This document shows positions 42,413-52,036 of a stretch of DNA of 52,036 nucleotides, in pieces. The notes beneath the pieces are model-generated. The model saw only the letters and a list, made by a program, of their open reading frames with translations. It searched no databases and was not told the origin of the DNA. The stretch is taken from assembly GCA_003427395.1 (NCBI GenBank), contig BFEA01000045.1:2506036-2558071 (forward strand). Direction: 5' to 3'. Each line of letters opens with the position of its first letter. Within the stretch, counting starts at the first letter, position 1. The stretch is from Chara braunii (lineage: Eukaryota > Streptophyta > Charophyceae > Charales > Characeae). Position numbers and translations under genes: made by a program.

Positions 42413-44328
42413 AATCGATTTGTTCTTGTTTATTTGGATGACATACTAATCTTTAGCAAGTCGATGGAGGAGCACATGAGACACCTTGAGGAACTATTGC
42501 AGATCCTCAAGGATGCGCAACTCCATCTCAACTTAGAGAAATTTGAGTTTGGGAGGGACAACGTCATCTACCTTGGACATCGGTTGTCTGTTGCAGGCCT
42601 AGAGCCCAAGGCAACCAAAGTTTAGGTCATCCACAACTGAGCTCAACCGGTAAATGTCAGTGAGTTGCGTTCTTTTCTTGGTCTTGCCTCGTACTACCGT
42701 AAGTTTGTGCCCAAATTCTCTATCATCGCCTGCCCGCTGTCCAAATTGACAAGCAAGAATGTGTCTTACACGTGGGATGGGAAACGCACAACAACCTTCA
42801 AAGCCTTGAAGGAGGCTTTGGTGAGTCATCCGGTGCTCCGCATTGCAGATCCCAAACTTACATTCGTAGTAACTACGGATGCAAGCTTGTATGTGATTGG
42901 TGCAGTGCTGCAACAAGATGATGGTAACAACTTACGTCCGCTTGAGTATTACGGCAAATGCATGCCCAGTCACAAGGTAGCTGCCTCCACTTATATGCGA
43001 GGACTCCATGCCTTGAGAGAGAAACTAGATCTTTGGAAACACTACCTCTTGGGTCACCATTTCAAAGTGTTCTCAGACCATGAGACTTTGAAATGGATGA
43101 TACAGATTAATCCATCAACTACAGTGACCCACTGGATGCATGAGATTGATGTGTATGATTTTGAACTTGAGCACAAGAAAGGTTGTTACAATCGTGTTGC
43201 GGATGCTTTGTCTCAGCATCCTGAGTACATGACTTGCCTTGTGGGTTCCTACGATCTCCGTAAGAATTTGAAGGAGGAACTCATTGAGCATACTGCCAAG
43301 GACCCGAAACTCGGTCCCATCCTTGAGCATATTCAAGTTGACCCTAGCAGTCGGCCTGATTTCCTCGAGTGTAAAGGTTTACTCTTTCGACATTATGGGA
43401 AGTACGACCGACTGTGTGTACCCCACCATGAGCCTATCCGTACTCACTTCTTGGACTTGGCTCATGGCCGGAGTGCACACTTCGGTTCTGAAAAGACGTA
43501 CGAAAGTTTATTAAAAAAGTTTGTATGGCTTGGGATGAAAGAAATGGCATGAAAGTTTGTGGCAGAGTGTGAAGTTTGTCAACGTATCAAACCGTCTCGG
43601 CAAAAGCCTTATGGGCTGCTGCATCCTCTTCCTATTCCTGATGGCCCGGGTGAGTCTCTTTCCATCAACTTCACGGACATGAGAAAAAAGAGCAGGAACG
43701 AATATTCACAAGTAATGGTGATCGTTGATCGCTTTTCAAAATTTCTGAATTTGATCCCATTACCCCCTCACGCCCCAGCTGACCTTGTGATCAAGGAATT
43801 TCACAAAAAGTACATTTTGCAGTATGGGCCCCCAAAAACTTTTGTGCGTGACCGGGACACTAGGTTCATAAGTGCAGATTGAAAGGACTTCACCTCTTAG
43901 ATCTACGACATCAAACTCAAAATGACGTCTGGCCGACATCCCGAAGCCAATAGGCTGGTTGACGAGATCAACCAAACTGTGATCCAACTTCTCCGAGCTC
44001 TAATGATTAGAACTCTTGGGATGAGGAATTGCCAATTGTACAACGATTGTACAACAACTCCATACACTCCTCCACCGGGATGACACCTAATCGGCTGCAG
44101 CTCGGGTGGCAGATTCGCAATCCCCTATCCTAGTTGTTTCCCGATCCGCCACCTGGCCTAACACCTGGCCAGCCCGGCTACAGTGCTAAGTTTGATCGCT
44201 TGCTCAAAGTTGTTGTTGCAACTATGGAAAGGCGACGCAGTGCCATGATTAAGCATGCTAACAAAAAGTGCCAGCCTGAGCCTTTCACAGTGGGAAGCAA
44301 TGTCTAGGTCAAAATGTCTAAGTTTTCT
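42413..44328 (+). pseudogene. RT-RNase H-integrase fragment of another gypsy lineage
   Basis: It begins abruptly in the RT palm ([20 protein letters not shown]), directly after LTR2. It runs through SFLGLASYYRKFVPKFS, RNase H (TTDASLYVIGAVL, SDHETLKWM), VADALSQHPE, the HHCC region (AHGRSAHFG ... CEVCQ) and the DDE core (INFTDM, VRDRDTRFIS, E in GRHPEANR), to PEPFTVGSNV near 44306. It has several stops (42623, 43550, 43880, 43899). It ends at ~44328, where the family leader resumes at GAGAAATCTGTAG. Its protein differs clearly from elements 1, 2, A and C. It occupies the place of the ~280 bp holding the PBS in element 1. Confidence 0.88.
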
Positions 44329-45324
44329 GAGAAATCTGTAGTTGGGGGCAGCATTTATGAGCTACGTTGCTCACTTCCTTATCTACCCTCTTCATCTCTT
44401 CTTACCGTGAGGAAGTGAGTTATGTCTTGAGAGTCATCTCGATGTGAGGTGTCGCGAGCACTCAACCTTGAGAGTCGACATTCTTCCTGGGCAGCAAGCT
44501 GGTGGGAGACGGGCGAAGCCTTTGAAGGGCCCTGGACGAAGCACTCGGGTCACGGTCACCATGCCAACCTGCTGGGACTAGTACACACATGCTTGGGCTG
44601 CAAGTCCTTGGTTCTGCTGCTTGCGCAATAGAGGTCGTGTCGGGCATGCCAGCCTTTTATGAGACGCTTACCAGACCGTCTATAAATATTTCTGGTTGGG
44701 GACTCGGATTGAATCTGGCTGTGATCGTCGTCCTGACTGCGACGTTAAATAATTCCTGAGGAGATGGGGGCTCTCCTAAAATTCCTCCTGATCAGCCAGA
44801 TCAACCGGGTGTAAGGCTCGTTCCGTACGAGGGTAAATAAGAGTGGACTGGCTGGCATGTTCGGCAATGACTTGGGGCACAGGGGTGGGCCGGATTGCAC
44901 ACCTTCAGGCACACTGCTCAACCAGATGCTCAGGATCGTTGACACAAAGTGACCAATCAAGAAGGATACAGGGGGAGGGGGGATTCCAGTAACTATTCAC
45001 AGTGGCATTAAACTATCCATCTGCCATCCAGTATACATCTCCAACAGGAGATGTTATTTTTATTTTGATTATCTAGTTGTTACCGACTTGACTAACAACT
45101 GACAGACAGCTACAGATAGATTAGATCCTTGCTGTAGTGCAATCTGTTCCAGGGTAATCCAAAAATAGAATTAATATATCCTGTAGGACCTGACATTAGT
45201 TGTTAATACATCATCTAACCGTTTCTGTTCCAGCCGACCGAAATTAGTTGTGGTTCATAATCGGTTGTCAGGCTAAGGTAGGATTCAGTGTGGATTCTAG
45301 TTTAGATCACACACACTGTAGCTC
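44329..45324 (+). other. Leader of element 2, without PBS
   Basis: Aligns with 33706-34516 and 35084-35249 of element 1, and keeps the empty MITE site at ~45161-45179. No ORF supported. Confidence 0.8.
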
Positions 45325-47171
45325 ATGAGTGATGTAGTGAGGAGGAATTGCTAGTGGACGACCGTAGGCCAACTCGCGGGACTGCACGTAGTCTACCCTT
45401 GACATTCTTGGAGTTAGGTCCGGGAGACGAGAGAAGATTGCGGAGAGAGGCTAGAGAGAGAACAACGGCAAGGAGAGCGAGGGCAGCTGAGGATAGTGCC
45501 AAGACTAGAGTCTAAGCTAGTACCGGTACAACCATGGCTACCTCAGCTATGTCGCAAGTCTCTACACAGTCCACTTCGTCAGGAGTCAGTCAGAGTGGTT
45601 CTCAGGTTTTCACTAGTCAGATTGCTAGCGTGCGAGTCAGCCAGCAAATTCAACTCACCCCAGAGGACTTCGAAATCCGGCAAGCAGAAGAACTTCAGGA
45701 TGAGCTACAGCGACAGTTGGACGAGGCAGCAAAGAGGAAAAGAAAAGCTTTACTTAGGAAGGCTAGACTAGGGAGTAGAATGCAGGAGCTAGGCAGACTG
45801 GAAACACTAGATGAGGCAGCTTTAGACCCTGCTGGTCGTGTGCTGCGCAATGCTTTACTTTCGGTAGCTGAAGCGCAGAACGTCCAACAGGAATTGCTGG
45901 CCGAATTGGTTGCAGGCCAGAAACAAATCCTGGTTGAACTTCGGGCTCCTCGCATAGCAGTGAGGCAGCCACAGTTTGCTGTAGTTCCCCCTGCGGGTGC
46001 GGGTCCATCATCGATGCCGCCACACACAGGGCAAACTTTCTCTCCTATGTTTGGCATGCCCCCTCCACGTGGTTTAGCAGCAACTAGTGGTCAGGTTCAA
46101 AGAGTCTCAGCCGTACCATCCACGACAGTGTTAACCACAGTCCCACTGTCAAGCCAGGCTCAGGTTAGTGTGCAACAGCCTACTTCAGTGGCTATGCAGC
46201 CGCTGCAGCAAGCCCCTGGGCCCATGCAGCCTATGCAGTGGATGCCCAAGATTCCTCTGCTGAGTCCTAAACCTTTTTCTGGAGATAGGAAGAAGGACAA
46301 GGATCTGGACACCTGGGTAAGAACTTTGCCTACATATGTGAGGCATAAGCTTACAAGGCCAGAGCAGGAGGTTGTAGTTGCTGCGTCCTTTTTGGAAGGA
46401 TCGGCAGCACGTTGGTTGAATGGGTTAGTGCAGCAGCAGGGCTATGGTCAGAACTTCGATGCATGGGCACAGGCCCAGACATTGGAACATTTCGTACAGA
46501 CTGTGTACAGGAGGTGGCATGACCCTCAAGGGGCTCAGAAGGCCACTGACGCGATCAACAATCTGTGTGCCAAAAAGTACAAGAACGTTTGCGAAGTCAC
46601 AGACACTGTAGAACGTCTGATCGTAGTACCTGGTGTGCGCTTTGACCCTCAAGTACTCCTCACGGACTATTTGAGATGTCTTCCTTCAGAAGTCAGGACG
46701 AAACTGGTGGACGAAGCCTATATAGACCAACACAGATTTGCTACTTTCAGCAGGAAGGCCTTATACATAGAGGCAAAACTGGGATCCGCGCATCAGGTAT
46801 CACATGATGGTAGGAAGAGACTCCCCCAGGACTGGAAGAAGAAGGGTCAGTTAATGTTCGTTGACCATGATGGTCAAACGACGAAGATTGACGATTTCCC
46901 AGATCTTGGGGAGGTGACAGAGCAGGATGGGGCCAGTGAGACTTCGGATGGGGGAGTCGTGGCGCCCATCAAAGAAAAGGCTAGGGGGACCGGGAAGAAG
47001 AAGGTAGGACGGTCCACGGGTTAGGGCGACCAAGGAACACCCGCATGGGTGAAAATTGGTTTAGATCACGAGGTATGGAGGGACCGAGTTGCCAGGGGCA
47101 CATGCATGAACTGTGGCAACTATGGCCACACGTCCAGGACTTGCCGCGGCAAGAAGGTCACCTCGAAGTAG
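45325..47171 (+). pseudogene. Element 2 gag with internal stop before zinc knuckle
   Basis: The family start ATGAGTGATG is at 45325 but soon loses frame. In the main frame a TAA at 45513-45515 precedes the long ORF from 45534. This holds the helical region (LTPEDFEIRQAEELQDELQ), a Pro-rich linker, and the capsid (KIPLLSPKPFSGDRKKDKDLDTWVRTLPTYV, FLEGSAARWLNG, RWHDPQGAQKATDAINNLC, VDEAYIDQHRFATFSRKA). A TAG at 47022-47024 is followed in the same frame by ~50 codons with the knuckle CMNCGNYGHTSRTC (CX2CX4HX4C) and a final TAG at 47169-47171. This is the best gag of the family in the window. Confidence 0.88.
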
Positions 47172-48084
47172 CCTCGCCAATGGTGGTGGGTTTGTCTTTG
47201 AACCCTGGGAGTGCTTCTGCGAGCAGCTCACAGGGAAACACCTCGGGCCAGTAGGAGTGTTAGCCGCTCTTACTCGCGCTGAAGTGGTTACGTTGCCTTC
47301 CCCATTTCAGGCGTTGGCCAAGGCTAGTGACCCACGTATCGCCCCGCAGACACATTCAGACCCATCGACGCTTTGTTCGAGAGATGTGTCTGAGGCCCTA
47401 GAAGAGTTAGAGACTGAGTGGTTAGGGAAAGACCCCAGGGACTCTTGGGCGATGATCAGTAGAGGTCCAAAGGGTGAACATTTCGTGGTAGAAGTAGATG
47501 TAGGTGGCCGCAAGGTGGGCACCTTCGCAGACATAGGCTCTACACGAAATTTCATCAGTCGTGCTTGTGTGGATAGACTGCACTTAGGGGACCAAGTGCA
47601 GCGACTTAGCAAAACTGTAGCTTCTACGCTAACCAACAAGCACCAAATGTTGGTAAAAGACTATGTCAAGGACGTAGTCTGCACCTTCTCCTATGGAGGA
47701 GGGGAAGTGAGTCATAAAATCTCCTTCCTGGTTAGCGACGAACTACCATTTGACATGCTCCTAGGTATGTACTACCTCGAGGTCGCGCAACCGCAGTTTG
47801 ACTGGGATAGAAAGGTATTGATTCACAAGTTGCCCAACGGTAGATCTGTTAGATTGCAAAAGTTCAAAGCTAGTAGTCTAATAGAAAACTACGGGTGCAT
47901 GTGTGCATCATCCTTCTATAACTATTATAAGCAGAATCGCGAGGAAGGCATGTATCTAGTTTTTGTCTCTGCGAAAGGGGAGGCCGTTAAATCACCCCCA
48001 GAGATAAAAAAGTCGTCGCTCAATATTCAGACCTTTTTGAGGAGCCCACAGGCGTGGGAGAAAGGGAGGTTGTCCATGCGGTAG
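47113..48084 (+). pseudogene. Element 2 protease region and RT start
   Basis: It lies in the +1 frame relative to gag and overlaps its end by ~59 bp. The retropepsin motif reads VGTFADIGSTRNFIS, with D-I-G (from 47530) where D-S/T-G is expected, followed by LPFDMLLGMYYLEVAQPQFDWDRK. The tail ENYGCMCASSFYNYYK leads to the linker (KGEAVKSPPEI). A one-base loss near 48008 ends the frame: after PPEI the expected ...VVAQYS reading continues only in the next frame. Confidence 0.82.
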
Positions 48085-49640
48085 AGGTTGTCCCAGGTAG
48101 CAAGGTGCCTAGAGGACGAATCTATAGGATGTCTCCTGCGGAGTAAAATGAGCTTCACCGCCAGCTCAAGGAGCTCACAGAGAAGGGATGGATACGGCCT
48201 AGTACCTCCCCTTACGGTGCGCCAGTCTTATTTGTCCCAAAGAAGGGAGGTCCATTAAGGATGTGCATTGACTATAGGGGCCTCAATGCCATCACCGTTA
48301 AGAACGCGGAGCCCCTACCCCGCATTGACGACCTCTTGGATAGAGTGCAGGGATGTTGGTACTTCACCAAGATAGATCTGAAGTCCGAATACCATCAAAT
48401 TGCCGTTAGACCAAAGGATCAGCACAAAACCGCATTTCAGACCAGGTACAGTCTGTACGAGTTTGTGGTGATGCCTTTTGGCCTACGCAATGCGCCTGGT
48501 ACGTTCCAGCACGCGATGAACAGGATTTTTCATGACTACCTGGACAAGTTTATCGTCGTGTACCTCGATGATATTCTCATCTTTAGCAGGACTGTAGAGG
48601 AGCACGCTGAGCACTTGAAAACAGTGCTAGGTCTCCTAAGACAACACCAGTATAAGGTTAACTTGGAGAAATGTGAGTTTGGTCGCACCAAGATCTTGTA
48701 CTTGGGTCATGAAATCTCAGCAGATGGACTGAGGCCTGATGATGCCAAGGTGGCCAGCATGCGTGACTGGCCCAGACCTCAAACTGTTACTGAGGTCAGA
48801 TCGTTTTTGGGGATGACGGGCTACTATCGTCCGTTTGTGAAGAACTATAGTACTATAGCTTACCCATTAACACATCTAACTCGACTTGACACCCCTTGGG
48901 AGTGGATTGAGGAGTGTGAAGCAAGCTTCAAGAAATTGAAGTACGCTTTGACACACTACGAAGTTCTCAAACTTCCGGATCCTGACAAGCCATTTGTTGT
49001 GACCACAGATGTCAGCCAATATGGCATTGGTGCGGTCCTTGCGCAACAGGATGGGCCAAAGTTGAGACCAGTCGAGTACATGCGTAAAAAGATGCCTTCT
49101 CAGAAGTTAGCTAAGTCCACATATGAGAGAGAGCTCTACGCCCTGTATAGAGTGCTAGTTCATTGGAGACACTACCTCCTAGGAAGATTCTTCTATGTGA
49201 GGTCTGACCATGAGACTTTGCGCTGGATTAAGACACAGCCTGTGTTGTCACACGCACTCAAGAGATGGATTCAAGTGATAGACATGTATGACTATCAACT
49301 TGATCCTATCAAGGGTACGTATAACAAAGTGGTTGATGCACTATCACGAAGGGCAGATTATCTGGGCGCGCTAGTCACTGAGTTTGGCATATCTGACGAG
49401 CTCACTCGATCGCTAGTGGAAGCCTATCAGGGAGACCCAGTCATGTCAGAAATCATCCATAGATTCCAAGCAAAGGACAAGAAGACTTTGGATGAATTTA
49501 CGATGGTAGATGGCTTGTTGTTCCTTGAGAAGGCAGGGAATAAAAGATTATGTGTAGCTAATAGTGAGTCTCTGCGTAGTTTATTTTTAGGACAATGTCA
49601 TGATGCAAATGGTCATTTTGGCCATAGAAAGACATCACCG
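48085..49640 (+). pseudogene. Element 2 reverse transcriptase and RNase H
   Basis: After the frameshift, RT reads YRMSPAE, then TAA at 48144-48146, then [17 protein letters not shown] and an open run from 48261: [22 protein letters not shown] (usual SGYHQI), [35 protein letters not shown]. RNase H has [13 protein letters not shown] (usual TTDAS), [12 protein letters not shown] and SDHETLRW, and is followed by [12 protein letters not shown]. This is the most complete RT-RNase H of the family here and is open through 49796. Confidence 0.92.
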
Positions 49641-50950
49641 AACTTAGTGCAGAGATTTTGGTGGCCTTCTATGTTGGAAGATGCAAAACGTCATGCTGAA
49701 ACCTGCCTTCTATGTTGGAAGATGCAAAACGTCATGTTGAAACCTGCCAGGTTTATCAAAGGGACAAACCAAGGACTCAGGCTCCGCTTGGGTTGATCAA
49801 ACCCTTGGCGATCCCTGAAGGACCAGGCCAGAGTGTGTCCATGGATTTCATGGATACCCTTGTGACCAGCAGGTCAGGAAAGAGACATCTTTGTCATAGT
49901 GGACCGTTTTACCAAGTACGTCAAACTGATCGCTATGCCTGAAACTGCTAAAACTGACTTCATCATCAAACTCTTCATGGATAACTGGGTAAGAGACTTC
50001 GGTCTACTTACGTCTATTGTTAGTGATAGGGATGTCAGATTCACGAGCGAACTGTGGCAGACTACTGCTGAACAAATGGGCACAAAACTCCAAATGACTT
50101 CAGGAAATCATCTAAGTCAAATGGGCAAGCAGAACAAATGAACCGAGTAGTACAACAATTGCTTAGGCACTATATCAAGCCAAGTCAGGACGACTGGGAC
50201 GAGAAACTACCTCTCGTTGCCAGCCTGTACAACAATGTTGTGCATAGTACTACCGACATGACTCCCAATCAACTGCATCTTGGTTGGAAGCCCCGAACCG
50301 CCCTTGACTTTCTGCTACCAGAAAGAGAACCCACTGCAGCACCCGGCAGCATAGAGTTTGCTGCCAAGTACGAACAGATGCTGCAGCAGGCCGTTGAACA
50401 CATTAGGAAGTCTCAAGAGGCAATGATTGCATCTGAGAATAGACATAGACGGCCCTCTAACTTTCAGGTAGGCGAGAGAGTCTGGATTAAGGTTGCTGAG
50501 CTTGGTCAGGAGTTAGGCATTTCTCGCAAGCTAATGCCACAGTTCTTTGGGCCCTGGGAGATCTTAGACATTGTAGGAGATCAACCAGACGGTCCTTCAT
50601 AGGTAATCCACATCCCACCTCACTTGCGTACCTACCCTGTGTTCCATGCGTCTACGTTAGCACCCTATGCTGCTACTGAGCAGTTCCCTTCCAGAAGATC
50701 AATGCTGCCCCCAACCATGGATGGTGAAGTGGACATTGACCAGATCGTCGAGCATCGAGTGATGCCTGTTCCTCGACCATCAGGAAGAGGGCGACCTCCT
50801 TAACCGAGAAAGCAGTATCGTGTGAGCTTCAGACATCATCTGGATCCTAAAGAAGACCGGTGGTTCACACAAGAAAAACTCATGAGAACAACACCTCAAG
50901 TAATCGCAGGCTATGAAAGAGCACTCAAGAGGAAGATGCCTGCAGAATAA
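49641..50950 (+). pseudogene. Element 2 integrase, frame broken three times
   Basis: HHCC (HDANGHFG ... CLLC) is interrupted by a 41-bp tandem duplication at 49665-49746. The DDE core follows in other frames: SMDFMDTLVTSRSGKRH, then a shift at ~49885, IVSDRDVRFTSELW, then one base lost at ~50110 inside the NHPESNGQAE equivalent, displacing the catalytic Glu. From 50138 it is open: FQVGERVWIKVAEL, FFGPWEILDIVG. A TAG at 50600-50602 and a TAA near 50802 cut the tail, which reads VDIDQIVEHRVMP ... QYRVSFRHHLDPKEDRWFTQEKL ... GYERAL and ends at 50950. Confidence 0.88.
49665..49746 (+). repeat. 41-bp tandem duplication in integrase
   Basis: Units 49665-49705 and 49706-49746 start CCTTCTATGTTGG and end GAAACCTG, and differ at one base (CATGC/CATGT). 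41 is not a multiple of 3, so the reading frame is lost. Confidence 0.95.
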
Positions 50951-50977
50951 GAGACTTCTCAGAGGACTCACGAAGTA

Positions 50978-50990
50978 AAGGAGGAGGGAA
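50978..50990 (+). other. Polypurine tract of element 2
   Basis: AAGGAGGAGGGAA precedes LTR3. It is shorter than that of element 1 because a T interrupts it upstream. Confidence 0.8.
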
Positions 50991-52002
50991 TGCGAGGATC
51001 AGGGTCCTCGGTAGGCCTATGGGGCCCTGCTTGCAGCATTACCCGCCCTAAGTGAAGGCGGGCCTGGCTTTTTGCAAGAGGCCCTCGACTGTCAATTTCA
51101 TATTTGGGGTTCAGGCAGTTGCAACACGCCAGTTGGTTGAGAGAAACACAGCCCGAGCAACAAAGACATTTTCACGGCCCTCTGGACTTTTCCAAAGAAT
51201 GCAGGCCCTGGGCGTGATTCGCAGCCTCATACAGAGACAGTTGGGCGCCCAACCGAACGAGGCCCAGCAACCCAGTAGCTGCTGTACGCAGGCAGCATCC
51301 TCGGGCCTTCCGGAAGCTTCTGGGCCCAAGCCAGCCCAGCCAAGCTGCGAGAGCTGCCCAACTCTTTTCCATAAAGAAAAGAGCTCTGGCCAGGCAGCCT
51401 CATTGAGGCACTCGCATGCTAGCGGCAACGCTGCTGGAGCAAAGGCTCGCGGCACTGGCTGGCGCTGAGAGGGGGGGTGCAGCACGTGCGGTCGTGCAGA
51501 GCAGGAGGGCGCTGCTGAGGGCAGCGCCATAGCCCAGCCACCATAGCTGGTGGGCTTGGACTACAGTGAAGCGCAGGGGTGGTCTTCGGGTAAAACAGAG
51601 GACACACGTGGGTGTAGTCAGGGGATAGGTGAAGGATGATGATGATGATGATGATGATGATGTGAGGGCACTTACCTTGTATTGGCGATGGTCTGCATGG
51701 GCGACATCTTCAAGTACTTCGGGCTGCCGCTGATGTCAACAGTTGCATTGTCTTTTTGTAGTCTGTAGTAGTTCTGTAGAAGTAGGCTGGGCGCTGAGCG
51801 CCAAGTGTGAGTGTGAAGGAACTGGACTCTTGTGTTGAGAGGAGAGAGTATGCTCTCCATGGATATTGGTTTTCAGTGCTACGAACCTTCATTGGTGTAT
51901 TATTGGTGCAATGCTGCTCTCTGGACACAGTGTGACTATCTGGCTTTCAATGTGATGGTGTGAACTGGAATTGTCATCTCGCTGTTGCTTATTTTCCTTG
52001 CA
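50991..52002 (+). repeat. LTR3 of tandem array (3' LTR of element 2)
   Basis: Starts TGCGAGGATC, ends TTTTCCTTGCA. The (GAT)n run is longest here (about eight units, 51638-51662). The last 34 bp of the window (52003-52036) follow it and show no PBS of the LTR1 type. Confidence 0.9.
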
Positions 52003-52036
52003 AATACTACAAATCAATAATAACAAGTGGACCCGC

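Noticed and set aside
52003-52036. PBS of a third tandem element after LTR3
   Set aside because: Only 34 bp are visible; TGGACCCGC near the end does not match the family PBS and cannot be judged.

Overview
The window is eukaryotic, non-operonic and dominated by transposable elements. A nuclear genome of the green plant lineage fits best: there are four Ty3/gypsy (Metaviridae) pol regions, a primer-binding site matching initiator-Met tRNA as in many plant LTR elements, an interstitial TTTAGGG-type telomere tract at 30758-30781, hAT-type MITEs and long non-coding stretches. A repeat-rich charophyte such as Chara is my guess; nothing here proves the species. Almost every reading frame is interrupted, so most entries are element remains rather than working genes.

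Layout. (1) 1-8585: minus-strand Ty3/gypsy element A, with LTR copies at 1-777 (cut by the window edge) and about 7040-8585; gag, protease, RT, RNase H and integrase are all present but broken. An exact 95-bp repeat around a single N at 1326 looks like an unmerged assembly join. (2) 8586-12278: no recognisable gene. (3) 12279-21313: the least familiar part. Two diverged copies of an unrecognised two-ORF unit (12.3-14.0 kb and 18.4-21.3 kb) flank a block holding ten hairpin units (14800-15613). Each unit has the same 19-nt core but a different 8-bp stem whose arms change together. A second cluster of small hairpins (16384-16485) and a 3-copy ~115-bp repeat lie beside it. The downstream unit copy is a pseudogene with a ~1.1-kb insertion flanked by an 8-9 bp duplication.

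(4) 22039-30692: plus-strand Ty3/gypsy element C, complete from LTR to LTR, with a target-site duplication (ACTT, or AACTT). (5) 30693-32460: telomere-like repeats, an 82-nt poly(T), degenerate repeats and one isolated minus-strand exon of a guanylate-binding-protein (GBP) type GTPase (31459-31724), the only clear host-gene piece. (6) 32461-52002: a tandem LTR-internal-LTR-internal-LTR array of one Ty3/gypsy family (elements 1 and 2 sharing the middle LTR). Element 1 has a tandemly duplicated gag and a 551-bp hAT MITE in its leader, and element 2 supplies the empty site. In element 2 the PBS segment is replaced by a ~1.9-kb pol fragment of another gypsy lineage.

How the parts work together: gag (CCHC nucleocapsid), protease, RT, RNase H and integrase, with LTR, PBS and polypurine tract, form the usual retrotransposition cycle. 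With the stops, frameshifts and deletions seen, none of these copies looks autonomous now. All three main lineages share an integrase tail with a GPW module followed by a short D/N-R-W ... Y-E motif resembling a divergent chromodomain.
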